Positions 9,029 through 18,536 are shown, counted from the first letter of the stretch. The stretch is 64,000 nucleotides of DNA from Nocardia sp. SYP-A9097 (GCF_009649815.1 NZ_WJIC01000023.1:55197-119196), one strand, 5' to 3'. Notes: generated by a model from the letters alone, not told the origin. Numbers and translations: made by a program.

Positions 9029-10192
9029 ATGAGCTTCATCGAAACCGACGAGCAGAAGGCACTGCGCGACGCCGTCGCCAAGCTGGCCGCCAAGTACAAC
9101 TTCCGCGATTACGCCGGACCCAAGGCCCGCAAGGGTGAGCCGTTCGACGAATTGTGGGACGAGGCAGGCAAACTCGGCTTCCTCGGGGTGAACCTGCCGG
9201 AGGAGTACGGCGGTGGCGGCGCGGGCATCTACGAGCTGGCCCTGGTTCAGGAGGAGCTCGCGGCGCAGGGCTGCGGCCTGCTGCTCATGGTGGTCTCCCC
9301 GGCCATCTGCGGCACCATCATCACCAAGTACGGCACCGAGGCGCAGAAGCAGCATTGGCTGACCAAGCTGGCCGACGGCACCGGCAAGATGGTCTTCGGT
9401 ATCACCGAGCCGGACGCCGGCTCGAACTCGCACAAGATCACCACCACCGCCCGCCGCGACGGTGAGGACTGGATTCTCAACGGCCGCAAGATCTTCATCT
9501 CCGGTGTCGATCAGGCCGAGGCGGTGCTCATCGTGGCCCGCAGCGAGAATGCCAAGACCGGCAATCTGCAGCCCGCCCTGTTCATCGTCCCCACCGATGC
9601 CCCCGGCTTCGTGAAGACGAAGCAGGAGATGGACATTATCGAGCCGGACAATCAGTTCACGCTGTTCCTCGATGATGTGCGCCTGCCCGCCACCGCGCTG
9701 GTCGGCCAGGAGGACGCCGCCATCGCGCAGCTGTTCGCGGGCCTGAACCCCGAGCGCATCATGGGCGCCGCGATGGCAATCGGTATGGGCCGCTACGCCA
9801 TTGATCGCGCCGTCGCCTACGCCAAGGAGCGCGCGGTCTGGAAGGGCGCGCCGATCGGTACGCACCAGGGCATTTCGCATCCGCTCGCGCAGGTGAAGAT
9901 CGAGCTGGAACTGGCCAAGGTCATGATGCAGAAGGCCGCGTTCTTGTACGACTCGGGCGACGACTTCGGTGCCGCCGAAGCCGCGAATATGGCGAAATAC
10001 GCTGCGGCGGAGGCGAGTATCAAGGCCCTCGACCAGGCCATCCAGACCCACGGTGGTGCGGGCCTGACCTCGGATGTGGGCCTGGCGGGCATGCTCGCCG
10101 CGGCCCGCATCGCCCGGGTGGCCCCGGTCAGCCGCGAGATGATCCTGAATTTCGTGGCACAGCACTCGCTCGGCCTGCCCCGGTCCTACTGA
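9029..10192 (+). CDS. Acyl-CoA dehydrogenase (second of the operon)
   Basis: A 387-residue acyl-CoA dehydrogenase with the ITEPDAGSNSHKI flavin-binding motif. Like the first one it lacks the C-terminal EGT Glu (AAARIARVAPVSREMI in that region) but keeps a Glu in LNPERIMGAA, the position used by isovaleryl- and long-chain-type enzymes. Two different dehydrogenases in one operon fit two oxidation steps or two substrates. The ATG lies three bases after the biotin carboxylase stop. Confidence 0.88.
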   Translation: MSFIETDEQKALRDAVAKLAAKYNFRDYAGPKARKGEPFDELWDEAGKLGFLGVNLPEEYGGGGAGIYELALVQEELAAQGCGLLLMVVSPAICGTIITKYGTEAQKQHWLTKLADGTGKMVFGITEPDAGSNSHKITTTARRDGEDWILNGRKIFISGVDQAEAVLIVARSENAKTGNLQPALFIVPTDAPGFVKTKQEMDIIEPDNQFTLFLDDVRLPATALVGQEDAAIAQLFAGLNPERIMGAAMAIGMGRYAIDRAVAYAKERAVWKGAPIGTHQGISHPLAQVKIELELAKVMMQKAAFLYDSGDDFGAAEAANMAKYAAAEASIKALDQAIQTHGGAGLTSDVGLAGMLAAARIARVAPVSREMILNFVAQHSLGLPRSY

Positions 10193-10208
10193 GCTGTAAG
10201 GAAATTCG

Positions 10209-10994
10209 ATGAGTGACGCCACCCCCGACGCACCGTTCGTGCGCTACGAGGTCCAGGACGGTTTCGCCGTCCTGACCCTGGATTCCCCGCACAATCGCAA
10301 TGCCCTGTCCTCGAAATTGGTGACGGAGCTGCTGGCGGGTCTCGAAAACGCGGCCGCCGATAGCGCGGTGCGCGGGGTGGTGCTCACCCACACCGGCAAT
10401 ACCTTCTGCGCCGGAGCCGATCTCAAGGAGGCCCTGGACGCCGATCCGGCGGCCGCCGCCGATATTCGCACCGGCTGGATGGTGCGGGTGCTCCGCGACA
10501 TTCTGGAGCTGCCCAAGCCCGTCATCGCCCGGATCGACGGCAATGTGCGCGCGGGCGGTATGGGCATCGTCGGCGCCTGCGATATCGCCGTCGCGGGCCG
10601 CGGCAGCAGTTTCGCCCTCACCGAGGCCCGGTTGGGTCTCGCGCCTTTCGTGATTTCGCTGACTCTGCTGCCGCGCCTGACCTCGCGTGCGGCGGGCCGC
10701 TACTTCCAGACCGGCGAGACCTTCGACGTCGCCGAGGCCGAACGCACCGGACTCATCAGCATTGCCGCCGACGATCCGGCCGCCGAGGTGAAACGCCTGA
10801 TCAGCGAGTTGCGCAAGAGCTCCCCGCAGGGTTTGGCGGAGAGCAAGCGCCTCACCACGGCCGCCACTTTGGCCGAGGTGGCCCGCTCCGCCACCGGCCT
10901 CGCCAAGCGGTCCGGCAGCTTCTTCGGTACCCCCGACGTGATCGAGGGCATGACCGCCTTCTTTCAGCGCCGGCCGCCGAGCTGGGCAGAATAG
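10209..10994 (+). CDS. Enoyl-CoA hydratase/isomerase family protein
   Basis: A 261-residue crotonase-fold protein. The oxyanion-hole segments are FCAGADLKEA and IDGNVRAGGMGIVGACDIA. A Glu in FALTEARLGLAPF lies where hydratases place a catalytic acid. In this operon it probably hydrates the carboxylated enoyl-CoA (3-methylglutaconyl- or isohexenylglutaconyl-CoA), by analogy with liu and atu clusters. The assignment of the exact substrate is inference. It starts 16 bases after the dehydrogenase, with AAGGAAA as a weak ribosome site. Confidence 0.82.
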   Translation: MSDATPDAPFVRYEVQDGFAVLTLDSPHNRNALSSKLVTELLAGLENAAADSAVRGVVLTHTGNTFCAGADLKEALDADPAAAADIRTGWMVRVLRDILELPKPVIARIDGNVRAGGMGIVGACDIAVAGRGSSFALTEARLGLAPFVISLTLLPRLTSRAAGRYFQTGETFDVAEAERTGLISIAADDPAAEVKRLISELRKSSPQGLAESKRLTTAATLAEVARSATGLAKRSGSFFGTPDVIEGMTAFFQRRPPSWAE

Positions 10995-11000
10995 CTACCC

Positions 11001-11615
11001 ATGGCTACACCCCACGAACCCAAGCAGGACCGCAGCCGGGCCACCCGGCAGCGGCTGCTGGAGGCGACCATCGACTGCCTGGCCGAGACCGGCTGGGCGG
11101 CGGCGACGGTCGCCGTGGTGGCCGAGCGTGCCGGGGTGTCACGCGGCGCGGCGCAGCATCACTTCCCGACTCGTGAGGATCTGATCACCGCCGCCCTGGA
11201 CTACATGTTCGACACCCGCATGGCGCAGTCGCTGACCGATGCCCAAGCCATCGGTGAGGTGGCCGAAGGGCAGGGCCGCACCGAGGCCGTGGTGACCGCG
11301 CTGGTGGAGGGTTACACCACCCCGTTCTTCAAAGCCGCACTGCAGGTTTGGACGCATGCCGCTGCCGATCCCACCCTGCGCGAACTCATCATGCCCATGG
11401 AGGCCCGGTTCGGCCGCGCCTCACATCGCATGGCGGTGGAGGCGCTGGGCGTCGACGACTCCGATCCCGTTGCGCACCACCTGGTTCAGGCCACCCTGGA
11501 CCTGGCGCGCGGTCTCGGACTGGCCGATATCCTGACCGACGATTCCCTGCGCCGCAAAGAGGTCGTACAACAGTGGGCGGCCACCCTGCACCTGGCCCTG
11601 AACCCGCAACGCTGA
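11001..11615 (+). CDS. TetR family regulator of the operon
   Basis: A 204-residue TetR-type repressor. The N-terminal helix-turn-helix (about residues 28-55) reads AATVAVVAERAGVSRGAAQH, and the remaining helical domain would bind the effector. It starts six bases after the crotonase stop, so it is the last gene of the acyl-CoA operon. It probably represses that operon, releasing it when a pathway acyl-CoA binds; the repeat at 2453-2468 is a candidate site. Confidence 0.85.
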   Translation: MATPHEPKQDRSRATRQRLLEATIDCLAETGWAAATVAVVAERAGVSRGAAQHHFPTREDLITAALDYMFDTRMAQSLTDAQAIGEVAEGQGRTEAVVTALVEGYTTPFFKAALQVWTHAAADPTLRELIMPMEARFGRASHRMAVEALGVDDSDPVAHHLVQATLDLARGLGLADILTDDSLRRKEVVQQWAATLHLALNPQR

Positions 11616-11672
11616 TCACCTTGCGCTGCCGGTGAATTCGGCTGTTACCACGTTCGCGCTCTTTTTCGCGGG

Positions 11673-13655
11673 TCAGCTCTTGGGCTGGGTCAGGTCGTAG
11701 AGGGTCACGCCGTCCACCTCCTGTGAGGTGAAATGGTCCTGCACCCACTGGGTGATCTCGCTGCTGTGCGAACCGGAACGGCTCCCCATGCCACCGCCAC
11801 CACCGATGAAGTAGTGGATATCCCCGTCGGCCACGTAGCGCTGGAACTGCTCCGGTGTCGGCGACGGATCACTGCCGTTGAACCCGCCCACCGGCATGAC
11901 CGGCAGTTGGGTGGCGAGCTGGAAACCCGCGGCACTGTTCGAGCCGATGGCCGCGGCCACCCAGGTGTACTCGTCGCCATCGGCCGACAGCAGGGCGGTG
12001 ACCTTCGCGCTCGGCTTGCTCGCCATCATGAAATTACCCGCGCCGCCGCCCTCCCGGCCACCCTGGGCATTCGGTCCGCCTCGGTTGCCGGGTGCACCAC
12101 CCGGTCCGCCTCGGCCGCCATCGGCATTCATGCGCGGTGCGCCTTCGCCGCGTGGGCCGCCCGGTCCGAAACCGAAGCCGCCGCGCACATTCGGTCCGGC
12201 GCTGGGGATCGGGCCTTCGTGACCGGTGGTCAGGGTGTCCACGGTGTAGGCGAGCGGTCCGGCGAGGCCGATTACGACCGCGGCGGTGGCGGCCGCGAGC
12301 TCGATCCGGCGGGGCAGGCGCACCAGCAGTAGCGCGGTCACAACGACTCCCGCGACCGCGATGGTCCAGCGCAGCCAGGGCTGGAAGGAACCGCTGCGGG
12401 ACAACAGCATCCACGCCGTCGCGACCGTGGAGCCGAGAGTGAGCGCCAAAATCGCACGCACCCAGAGCTTCTCGCGTTCGCGCCACAGCATGGCCGCGCC
12501 GATACCGGCCAGCGCCGCCACGGCCGGGGCCAGGGCCACCGTGTAGTACTGGTGGAAAATGCCCTTCATGAAGCTGAAGACCAGTCCGGTCACCAGCAGC
12601 CAGCCGCCCCAGAGCATGATTCCGGCGCGCTGCCGATTGGTGCGGGAAGCCCTGCCGCGCAGGACAAGTACGGCCACCAGCAGGAGGAGAGCGGCGGGGA
12701 TGAGCCAGGCGATCTGCCCGCCCTGCTGCGGTTCGAACATGCGGGTGATGCCGGTGGCACCCCACATGCCATTGCCGCCGGCGGGGAGTTCACCGCCCGG
12801 GCCGACACTGCCGGTCTCGTCACCGTTCAGTCGACCCAGCCCGTTGTAACCGAGCGTCAATTCGACAATCGAATTGTGCTGTGAGCCACCGAAATACGGT
12901 CGATCCTCGGCGGGCCAGAATTCGGCGATGAGCAGCCACCAGCCCGCGCCCGCCAGCATTGCCGCCCCAGCGGCGAAGAGTTGCGCGATGCGCTTGCCGA
13001 GTTTCGGCGGACCGGCGACCAGATAGGTCAGCGCCAGTGCGGGCAGCACCAGCAGCACCTGCAATTGCTTGGTGAGGAATCCGAGCCCGATGAACAATCC
13101 GGTGTACAGCAGCCAGCGCCAGCGCCCGTCCTCGACCGCGCGGGTCATGGCCCAGGTCGCGGCGATCATGAGCAGCACCAGCAGGGCATCCGGATTGTTG
13201 AACCGGAACATCAGGGCCGCAACGGGAGTCACTGCGAGCGCGAGTCCGGCGAGCGATCCCGCACCCGGCCCGAACACCCGCCGCACCGTCGCCCACAGCA
13301 GTGCCACCGAGGCCACACCGATGAGCGCCTGCGGCAGCAGCATGCTCCAGCTGTGCAGGCCGAAGATGCGGACCGAAATCTCCATGGGCCACAACGACAA
13401 TGGCGTCTTGTCGACCGTGATCGAATTGGCGGCATCGGAGGCGCCGAAGAAGAACGCCTTCCACGACACCGAACCCGCCTGCACGGCGGCGGCATAGAAC
13501 GAATTGGCCCAGCCGTTGACCGACAGATTCCACAGGTAGGCGATGGCGGTGCCGATGAGCAGGGTCGCCAGCGCCGGATACTCCCAGCGCGAGATCCGGG
13601 CGGTCGCCCGCGCGGGCGGCGGAACCACCTGGCGCTCAGTCAATGTCGTGGTCAT
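11673..13655 (-). CDS. GT39/ArnT-like membrane glycosyltransferase
   Basis: A 660-residue polytopic GT-C protein with about ten or more hydrophobic helices up to residue ~480. Proteins of this class transfer a sugar from a polyprenyl phosphate to an acceptor outside the membrane. The extracytoplasmic loop after helix 1 carries DAANSITVDKTPLSLW, matching the DKPP-like motif of the family, and FRFNNPDALL is also characteristic. A low-complexity Gly/Pro/Arg segment (about residues 485-545) separates the membrane part from a C-terminal domain rich in Gly. The start has GAGGAGGTGC just upstream. The neighbouring GT2/GtrA protein could make its lipid-linked sugar donor. Confidence 0.82.
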   Translation of the reverse strand: MTTTLTERQVVPPPARATARISRWEYPALATLLIGTAIAYLWNLSVNGWANSFYAAAVQAGSVSWKAFFFGASDAANSITVDKTPLSLWPMEISVRIFGLHSWSMLLPQALIGVASVALLWATVRRVFGPGAGSLAGLALAVTPVAALMFRFNNPDALLVLLMIAATWAMTRAVEDGRWRWLLYTGLFIGLGFLTKQLQVLLVLPALALTYLVAGPPKLGKRIAQLFAAGAAMLAGAGWWLLIAEFWPAEDRPYFGGSQHNSIVELTLGYNGLGRLNGDETGSVGPGGELPAGGNGMWGATGITRMFEPQQGGQIAWLIPAALLLLVAVLVLRGRASRTNRQRAGIMLWGGWLLVTGLVFSFMKGIFHQYYTVALAPAVAALAGIGAAMLWREREKLWVRAILALTLGSTVATAWMLLSRSGSFQPWLRWTIAVAGVVVTALLLVRLPRRIELAAATAAVVIGLAGPLAYTVDTLTTGHEGPIPSAGPNVRGGFGFGPGGPRGEGAPRMNADGGRGGPGGAPGNRGGPNAQGGREGGGAGNFMMASKPSAKVTALLSADGDEYTWVAAAIGSNSAAGFQLATQLPVMPVGGFNGSDPSPTPEQFQRYVADGDIHYFIGGGGGMGSRSGSHSSEITQWVQDHFTSQEVDGVTLYDLTQPKS

Positions 13656-13788
13656 CGTGCACCTCCTCTGCCGTGGTATTCGACGGTGCGGTGTTCGAGA
13701 GTGTGGCGACGGTCGGATACGCCCAGCGGATCAGTTCGCCGTGGCCGCTGCACGGCGGGTTCCCGCCGTCATCCCGGCGCGCAATCAT
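13656..13788 (-). pseudogene. Possible remnant of a second GT39 gene between the two transferases
   Basis: A short frame begins at the ATG at 13788, overlapping the GT2/GtrA stop, and runs past the GT39 start. Codons 21-30 (13699-13728) read RWAYPTVATL, which resembles RWEYPALATL near the N-terminus of the neighbouring GT39 protein. After that the frame becomes polar with no membrane helices. Tandem GT39 copies are common next to GT2/GtrA genes in actinobacteria, so this may be what remains of one. The match is short and could be chance. Confidence 0.3.
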
Positions 13789-15026
13789 CGGTTGCCCGCC
13801 GCATCGAGTGCCCCGGCCTTGCGGAACACCCAGCGCAATCCGACGAAACGCACCAGGGTGGCAATGAGATTCGCGAGCACCAGCACCAATAGTTCGAGGT
13901 GCACCGCGGAATCCGGGGCCCAATGATGCAGTGCGAACAGCGATCCGCTGGTGAGCAGCAGCCCGATACCGAAGATGGTCAGCCCCTGCAATTGATGCGA
14001 GACCGCCTGCGCGGACCCGCGCACCCCGAAGGTGAACGCGCGATTGGCCGCGGTATTGCCGACCGCGGTGATCAGCAACGCCAGGAAATTGGCGACCTGC
14101 GCACCCGTAATCGATTGCAGCAGAACGTAAAGCAGCAGATACGCCAGGGTCGAGCCGACACCGACAATGCCGAACCGCACAAGCTGTCCGACCATGCCGA
14201 GCGGTACACCCTCCACCAGCGGTTCGCGTCCGATGGCGGCCCGCAACTCGTTGATGGGCAGTCGCCCCGACCCGAGCGCGCGCCCGACCCGCCAGATACC
14301 CCGCAGATCCTTGCGCGCGGTATCGACGATATCGACCCGGCTGTCCGGATCGTCGATCCAATCCACCGGCACCTCGTGAATGCGCAGCCCGATACGTTCG
14401 GCCAGCACCAGCAGCTCGGTGTCGAAGAACCATTCGCCGTCCTCCACCAGCGGCAGCACCAAGCGCGCCACCTGCGTGCGCATGGCCTTGAAACCGCATT
14501 GCGCATCGGAGAATTTGGCCTGCAGCGAGGTGCGCAGGATCAGGTTGTAGCAACGCGAGATGATCTCCCGCTTGGGTCCGCGCACCACCCGTGACGAGGA
14601 TGCCAGCCGGGTCCCGATGGCCAGATCCGAATGCCCGGAGACCAGCGGCGCGACCAGCGGCAGCAGTGCGTTCAAATCGGTCGAGAGATCGACATCCATA
14701 TACGCCACGACCTGCGCGTCCGACCCCTGCCAAACCTCGCGCAGCGCCCGCCCGCGCCCCTTGCGATCCAGATGCACCACCCGCACCCCGCTCAATTCGT
14801 CGGCAAGAATGCGCGCGACCTGCAGCGTGCTGTCGGTGGAGGCATTGTCGGCGATGGTGATTCGCGCCGTGAACGGGAAGTTCAGAATGAGAAAGGCGTG
14901 CAATCTGCGCACGCACGGCCCGAGATCGACCTCTTCGTTGTACACGGGTACAACCACATCCACTACGGGCGCGGTCACGGACTCTGCGGGTTCCGCCGTC
15001 CGGACGGCGGTCACGGTGTCGGACAT
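13785..15026 (-). CDS. Bifunctional family 2 glycosyltransferase / GtrA-like membrane protein
   Basis: Residues ~20-260 form a GT2 domain of the polyprenyl-phosphate sugar synthase type: VVVPVYNEEVDLG, IADNASTDST, YMDVDLSTDL (DxD) and CGFKAMR. From about residue 285 a GtrA domain with four membrane helices begins at RFGIVGVGSTLAYLLLYVLL. Such proteins load a sugar onto polyprenyl phosphate and help flip it. The product would feed the GT39 transferase downstream on the same strand. I chose the ATG giving MSDTVTAVRT (413 residues). Sugar unknown. Confidence 0.85.
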   Translation of the reverse strand: MSDTVTAVRTAEPAESVTAPVVDVVVPVYNEEVDLGPCVRRLHAFLILNFPFTARITIADNASTDSTLQVARILADELSGVRVVHLDRKGRGRALREVWQGSDAQVVAYMDVDLSTDLNALLPLVAPLVSGHSDLAIGTRLASSSRVVRGPKREIISRCYNLILRTSLQAKFSDAQCGFKAMRTQVARLVLPLVEDGEWFFDTELLVLAERIGLRIHEVPVDWIDDPDSRVDIVDTARKDLRGIWRVGRALGSGRLPINELRAAIGREPLVEGVPLGMVGQLVRFGIVGVGSTLAYLLLYVLLQSITGAQVANFLALLITAVGNTAANRAFTFGVRGSAQAVSHQLQGLTIFGIGLLLTSGSLFALHHWAPDSAVHLELLVLVLANLIATLVRFVGLRWVFRKAGALDAAGNR

Positions 15027-15100
15027 GATCACTACGGTCGTCCGGCACGCTGGGCCGCCCCTGCGGCCGAGCTGGGAGGTTCCTGGGAGCCGCGGTGGAG

Positions 15101-15970
<870 letters not shown>

Positions 15971-15973
15971 TTT

Positions 15974-16075
15974 GCCTCCGCTTCGCTCCGGCTGGTTCGC
16001 GGCCCTGGGAGTCCCGAACCTTCCCTCCCTCCGCTCAGTCCAGAACCGGGACGGGCCACGAACCTGGCGGCCGGG
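15974..16075 (+). repeat. Intergenic palindromic repeat, copy 1
   Basis: Begins with the exact 19-mer GCCTCCGCTTCGCTCCGGC (15974-15992). Terminal inverted arms GGTTCGCGGCCC (15994-16005) and GGGCCACGAACC (16053-16064) enclose a pyrimidine-rich centre containing the inner pair GTCCCG/CGGGAC. It fills the gap between thiD and the divergent COG0523 relic. Two more copies are at 36663-36816 and 46955-47090. Confidence 0.85.
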
Positions 16076-16082
16076 ATTTTAA

Positions 16083-16097
16083 TGAAAACAGTTATCA
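16083..16097. promoter_or_regulatory. Zur-type zinc operator
   Basis: TGAAAACAGTTATCA is an almost perfect 15-base palindrome of the form TGAWAAC-W-GTTWTCA, extended to AAT/ATT on both sides (16081-16099). It matches the actinobacterial Zur (FurB) box. It ends eight bases before the GTG of a COG0523 gene, a class commonly repressed by Zur. It could also cover a promoter for the divergent thiD. Confidence 0.75.
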
Positions 16098-16104
16098 TTA
16101 GCGT

Positions 16105-16645
16105 GTGACCTCAGCCCAGCACCCCGCCCAGCTGCCCGTGACCATGCTGTCCGGCTTCCTCGGCGCGGGCAAGACGACCCTGCTCAACCATATAATCGCC
16201 AATCGCGACGGCCGCCGGGTGGCGGTCATGGTCAACGACATGAGCGAGGTGAATATCGACGCGGCGCTGATCGCGGGCCAGCAGCATCACCTTCACCGCT
16301 GAGCGCCCGTTCCATCCCGAACGCCTCGAAGCGGCGCTGGCACAATTGCAGAGACTGTTGCGCAGCAAGGGTTTCTTCTGGCTGGCCAGCCGCCCCGATC
16401 TGGCCGCCATCTGGTCGCAGGCCGGACCGAATCTGACCTTCGAAGCGGGCGCGTACTGGTCGGCCCTGGATATGCCGCCGGGGCAGGAGCTCGTCTTCAT
16501 CGGTATCAAGCTGGATCGCCCGCACGTGCGTGACCTGTTGAATTCGGCCCTGCTCACCGATGTGGAGCTGGATGCCGGGCCGCAGGCGTGGCTGCGGTAC
16601 CCGGATCCCTTCCCGCACTGGGGTGCTGCGCACGAGCACGCCTGA
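16105..16645 (+). pseudogene. COG0523 (CobW/YciC-like) GTP-dependent metallochaperone, internally deleted
   Basis: The first 65 codons carry the P-loop FLGAGKTTLLNHI and VMVNDMSEVNIDAA of the zinc-responsive COG0523 GTPases, then hit a TGA at 16300-16302. Shifted by +1, the frame resumes from about 16283 with ITFTAERPFHPERLEAAL and continues to 16645 as the normal CobW C-terminal domain. Intact relatives are about 380-400 residues; here roughly 200 are missing, including the CxCC metal site and the G-domain motifs after the P-loop. A deletion plus frameshift is the simplest reading. The Zur box and GTG start are intact, so it may still be transcribed in zinc starvation but cannot make the enzyme. 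Confidence 0.8.
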
Positions 16646-16648
16646 TAC

Positions 16649-17272
16649 TCAATTGGAGATGCCGGGCGTGCGCCGCACATAGGTGGCGTCCGTGAGCTGT
16701 TCGATCAGGAATGCCGCGATATCGGCGCGTGAGATCTTCAGCGCCAGACCTGGTTCCGCGGGACCGAAGTTCCGGCGGTAGGCCCCCGTGGCCGGGCCGT
16801 CGGTGAAGGCGCTGGGCCGCACGATGGTCCAGTCCAGATCACTGGCAATGGCGTACTGCTCCTGCTGTACGTGATCGGCGAAGGCCTGCCGCAGCAGCAT
16901 GCCGAACATGACGTACTTCCAGACGAAGTTGAGATTGCCCGCGCTGTCGCCGGTGCCCAGAGTGGATTGGCAGATGAGCCGCTTCACCCCGCTGCGCTGC
17001 ATGGCCTCGATAACGGTGCGGGTGCCCGCGGCGCGCACCCCGCCCTTGCGGCCCGCACCCAGGGTGATGATGACCGCGTCCTGGCCGAGCACCACCCGCT
17101 CGACGGCGGCCGGATCGAGCACATCGCCGACCACAACGCGCAAACGCTCATGTGTGACAGGCATATTCGCGGCCGAGCGGGTCAGCGCCGTGACCTCGTG
17201 ACCGGCCGCGAGGGCCTGGGTGACGACCTGTCGGCCGAGGGTTCCGGTGGCTCCGAAGATTGCGATTCGCAT
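16649..17272 (-). CDS. NAD(P)-binding atypical short-chain dehydrogenase (NmrA/SDR-like)
   Basis: A 207-residue Rossmann protein opening with MRIAIFGATGTLGRQV (GxxGxxG nucleotide loop). It lacks the YxxxK catalytic pair of classical SDRs; the mid-region reads RLICQSTLGTGDSAGNL. Such atypical SDRs bind NAD(P) and act as reductases, sensors or flavin reductase-like enzymes. I prefer the ATG at 17272, preceded by GAGG at good spacing, over the GTG at 17281. It stops three bases from the end of the COG0523 relic. Function unassigned. Confidence 0.75.
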   Translation of the reverse strand: MRIAIFGATGTLGRQVVTQALAAGHEVTALTRSAANMPVTHERLRVVVGDVLDPAAVERVVLGQDAVIITLGAGRKGGVRAAGTRTVIEAMQRSGVKRLICQSTLGTGDSAGNLNFVWKYVMFGMLLRQAFADHVQQEQYAIASDLDWTIVRPSAFTDGPATGAYRRNFGPAEPGLALKISRADIAAFLIEQLTDATYVRRTPGISN

Positions 17273-17386
17273 TGCTTTCACCTCGTGTAATTCGTTGTCG
17301 TGAAGGTGATTTCAGTACATCAACGGGCGCGCGCCGGAACCATCGTCGAGCCTCTCGCCGACATGCGAGAGGCTCCACGCGCCCGG

Positions 17387-18520
17387 TCAGAGCCGTGCGA
17401 AGAACTGTCGGATATCAGCCACCAGGACCTCGGGGGCCTCATGCGCGGCGTAATGTCCGGCCGCGTCATTCGCGCCGGTCGAGTGCACCGAGTTCGCGTC
17501 GTAGGCGTGCCAGCTCACGATGTTCTTGTGATCGCGCTCGGCGAACCGGCGAATGGACTGGAAATCGCCCTTGAACATGGCCAGCGCGGTCGGCACGGTG
17601 GTCGGTTCGGTCGGCTGCTCGCTGTGCGCGTCCTCATAATAGAAGCGCAGCGCCGAGCCGGAGGTGCCGGTCAGCCAGTAGATGGCCACATTCCCGATGA
17701 CGAAATCATGGTCCAGGGATTCGCCGAAAAGCTGTGCGTTCCAAGCCAATAGGCCCGTCGGAGAATCCGCGAGCGCGAAGGCGATGGTCTGCGGCTGCTG
17801 GCTGTGCAGCGTGTTGAACGACATCTTGTTCTCGTAGAACCACTGCAGATGCGCCAGCCCCGCCATGTCTTCCTCGGACAGGTCCGCCATTTCGGCCGGA
17901 TCGCCGGAGGGGAACGAGAACAGTTGTGTCACATGGACTCCGATCACTTGATCGGGGGCGAGGCGGCCCATTTCGGGGGCGACCATGGAGCCGCCGTCAT
18001 TGCCGATGCTGCCGAATCGCTGGTAGCCCAAGCGATTCATGAGCTCCACCCAGGCACTGGCGGTGCGGTAGCGGCTCCAGCCGGTGCTGCGGGTCGGACC
18101 GGAGAAACCGAAACCGGGCAGTGACGGAATCACCAGGTGGAAGGCCGGGTCGTCGGCGGATTCCGGATTGGTCAGGGGCGCAATCACATCCAGGTACTCC
18201 AGGATCGATCCCGGCCAGCCGTGCGTCAGGATGACCGGGGTGGCGTCCTCGCGCTCGGAGCGAATGTGCAGGAAGTGGATGTCCTCACCCTCGATCTCGG
18301 TGGTGAACTGCGGGTACGCGTTCAGCTTCGCCTCCAGGGCGCGCCAGTCGAAGCTCTGCGCCCAGTACTCGGCGAGATCGCGAATGCGGCCGTTGGGTAC
18401 GCCGTAGGCATCGGCGACGCCGGGGAGTTCGTTCGGCCACAGCGCCTTGCGCAGCCGGTCGGCCAGATCGTCGAGCTGGGTCTGCGGGATGTCGATGCGG
18501 AAGGGGCGGATGGTGTTCAT
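17387..18520 (-). CDS. Epoxide hydrolase (microsomal/juvenile-hormone type, EHN domain)
   Basis: A 377-residue alpha/beta-hydrolase with the N-terminal EHN region (RPFRIDIPQTQLDDLADRL, about residues 4-110). The oxyanion segment is LTHGWPGSILEY, the nucleophile lies in SIGNDGGSMV (Asp), and a His near the end in AGHYAAHEAPE completes the set. It would hydrate epoxides to diols. Two ATG codons are adjacent; AAGGAG is better spaced for the second (18520). It is divergent from a TetR gene across 87 bases with two palindromic operators, so it is very probably the regulated target. Confidence 0.87.
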   Translation of the reverse strand: MNTIRPFRIDIPQTQLDDLADRLRKALWPNELPGVADAYGVPNGRIRDLAEYWAQSFDWRALEAKLNAYPQFTTEIEGEDIHFLHIRSEREDATPVILTHGWPGSILEYLDVIAPLTNPESADDPAFHLVIPSLPGFGFSGPTRSTGWSRYRTASAWVELMNRLGYQRFGSIGNDGGSMVAPEMGRLAPDQVIGVHVTQLFSFPSGDPAEMADLSEEDMAGLAHLQWFYENKMSFNTLHSQQPQTIAFALADSPTGLLAWNAQLFGESLDHDFVIGNVAIYWLTGTSGSALRFYYEDAHSEQPTEPTTVPTALAMFKGDFQSIRRFAERDHKNIVSWHAYDANSVHSTGANDAAGHYAAHEAPEVLVADIRQFFARL

Positions 18521-18536
18521 CATTCTCTCCTTGTTG

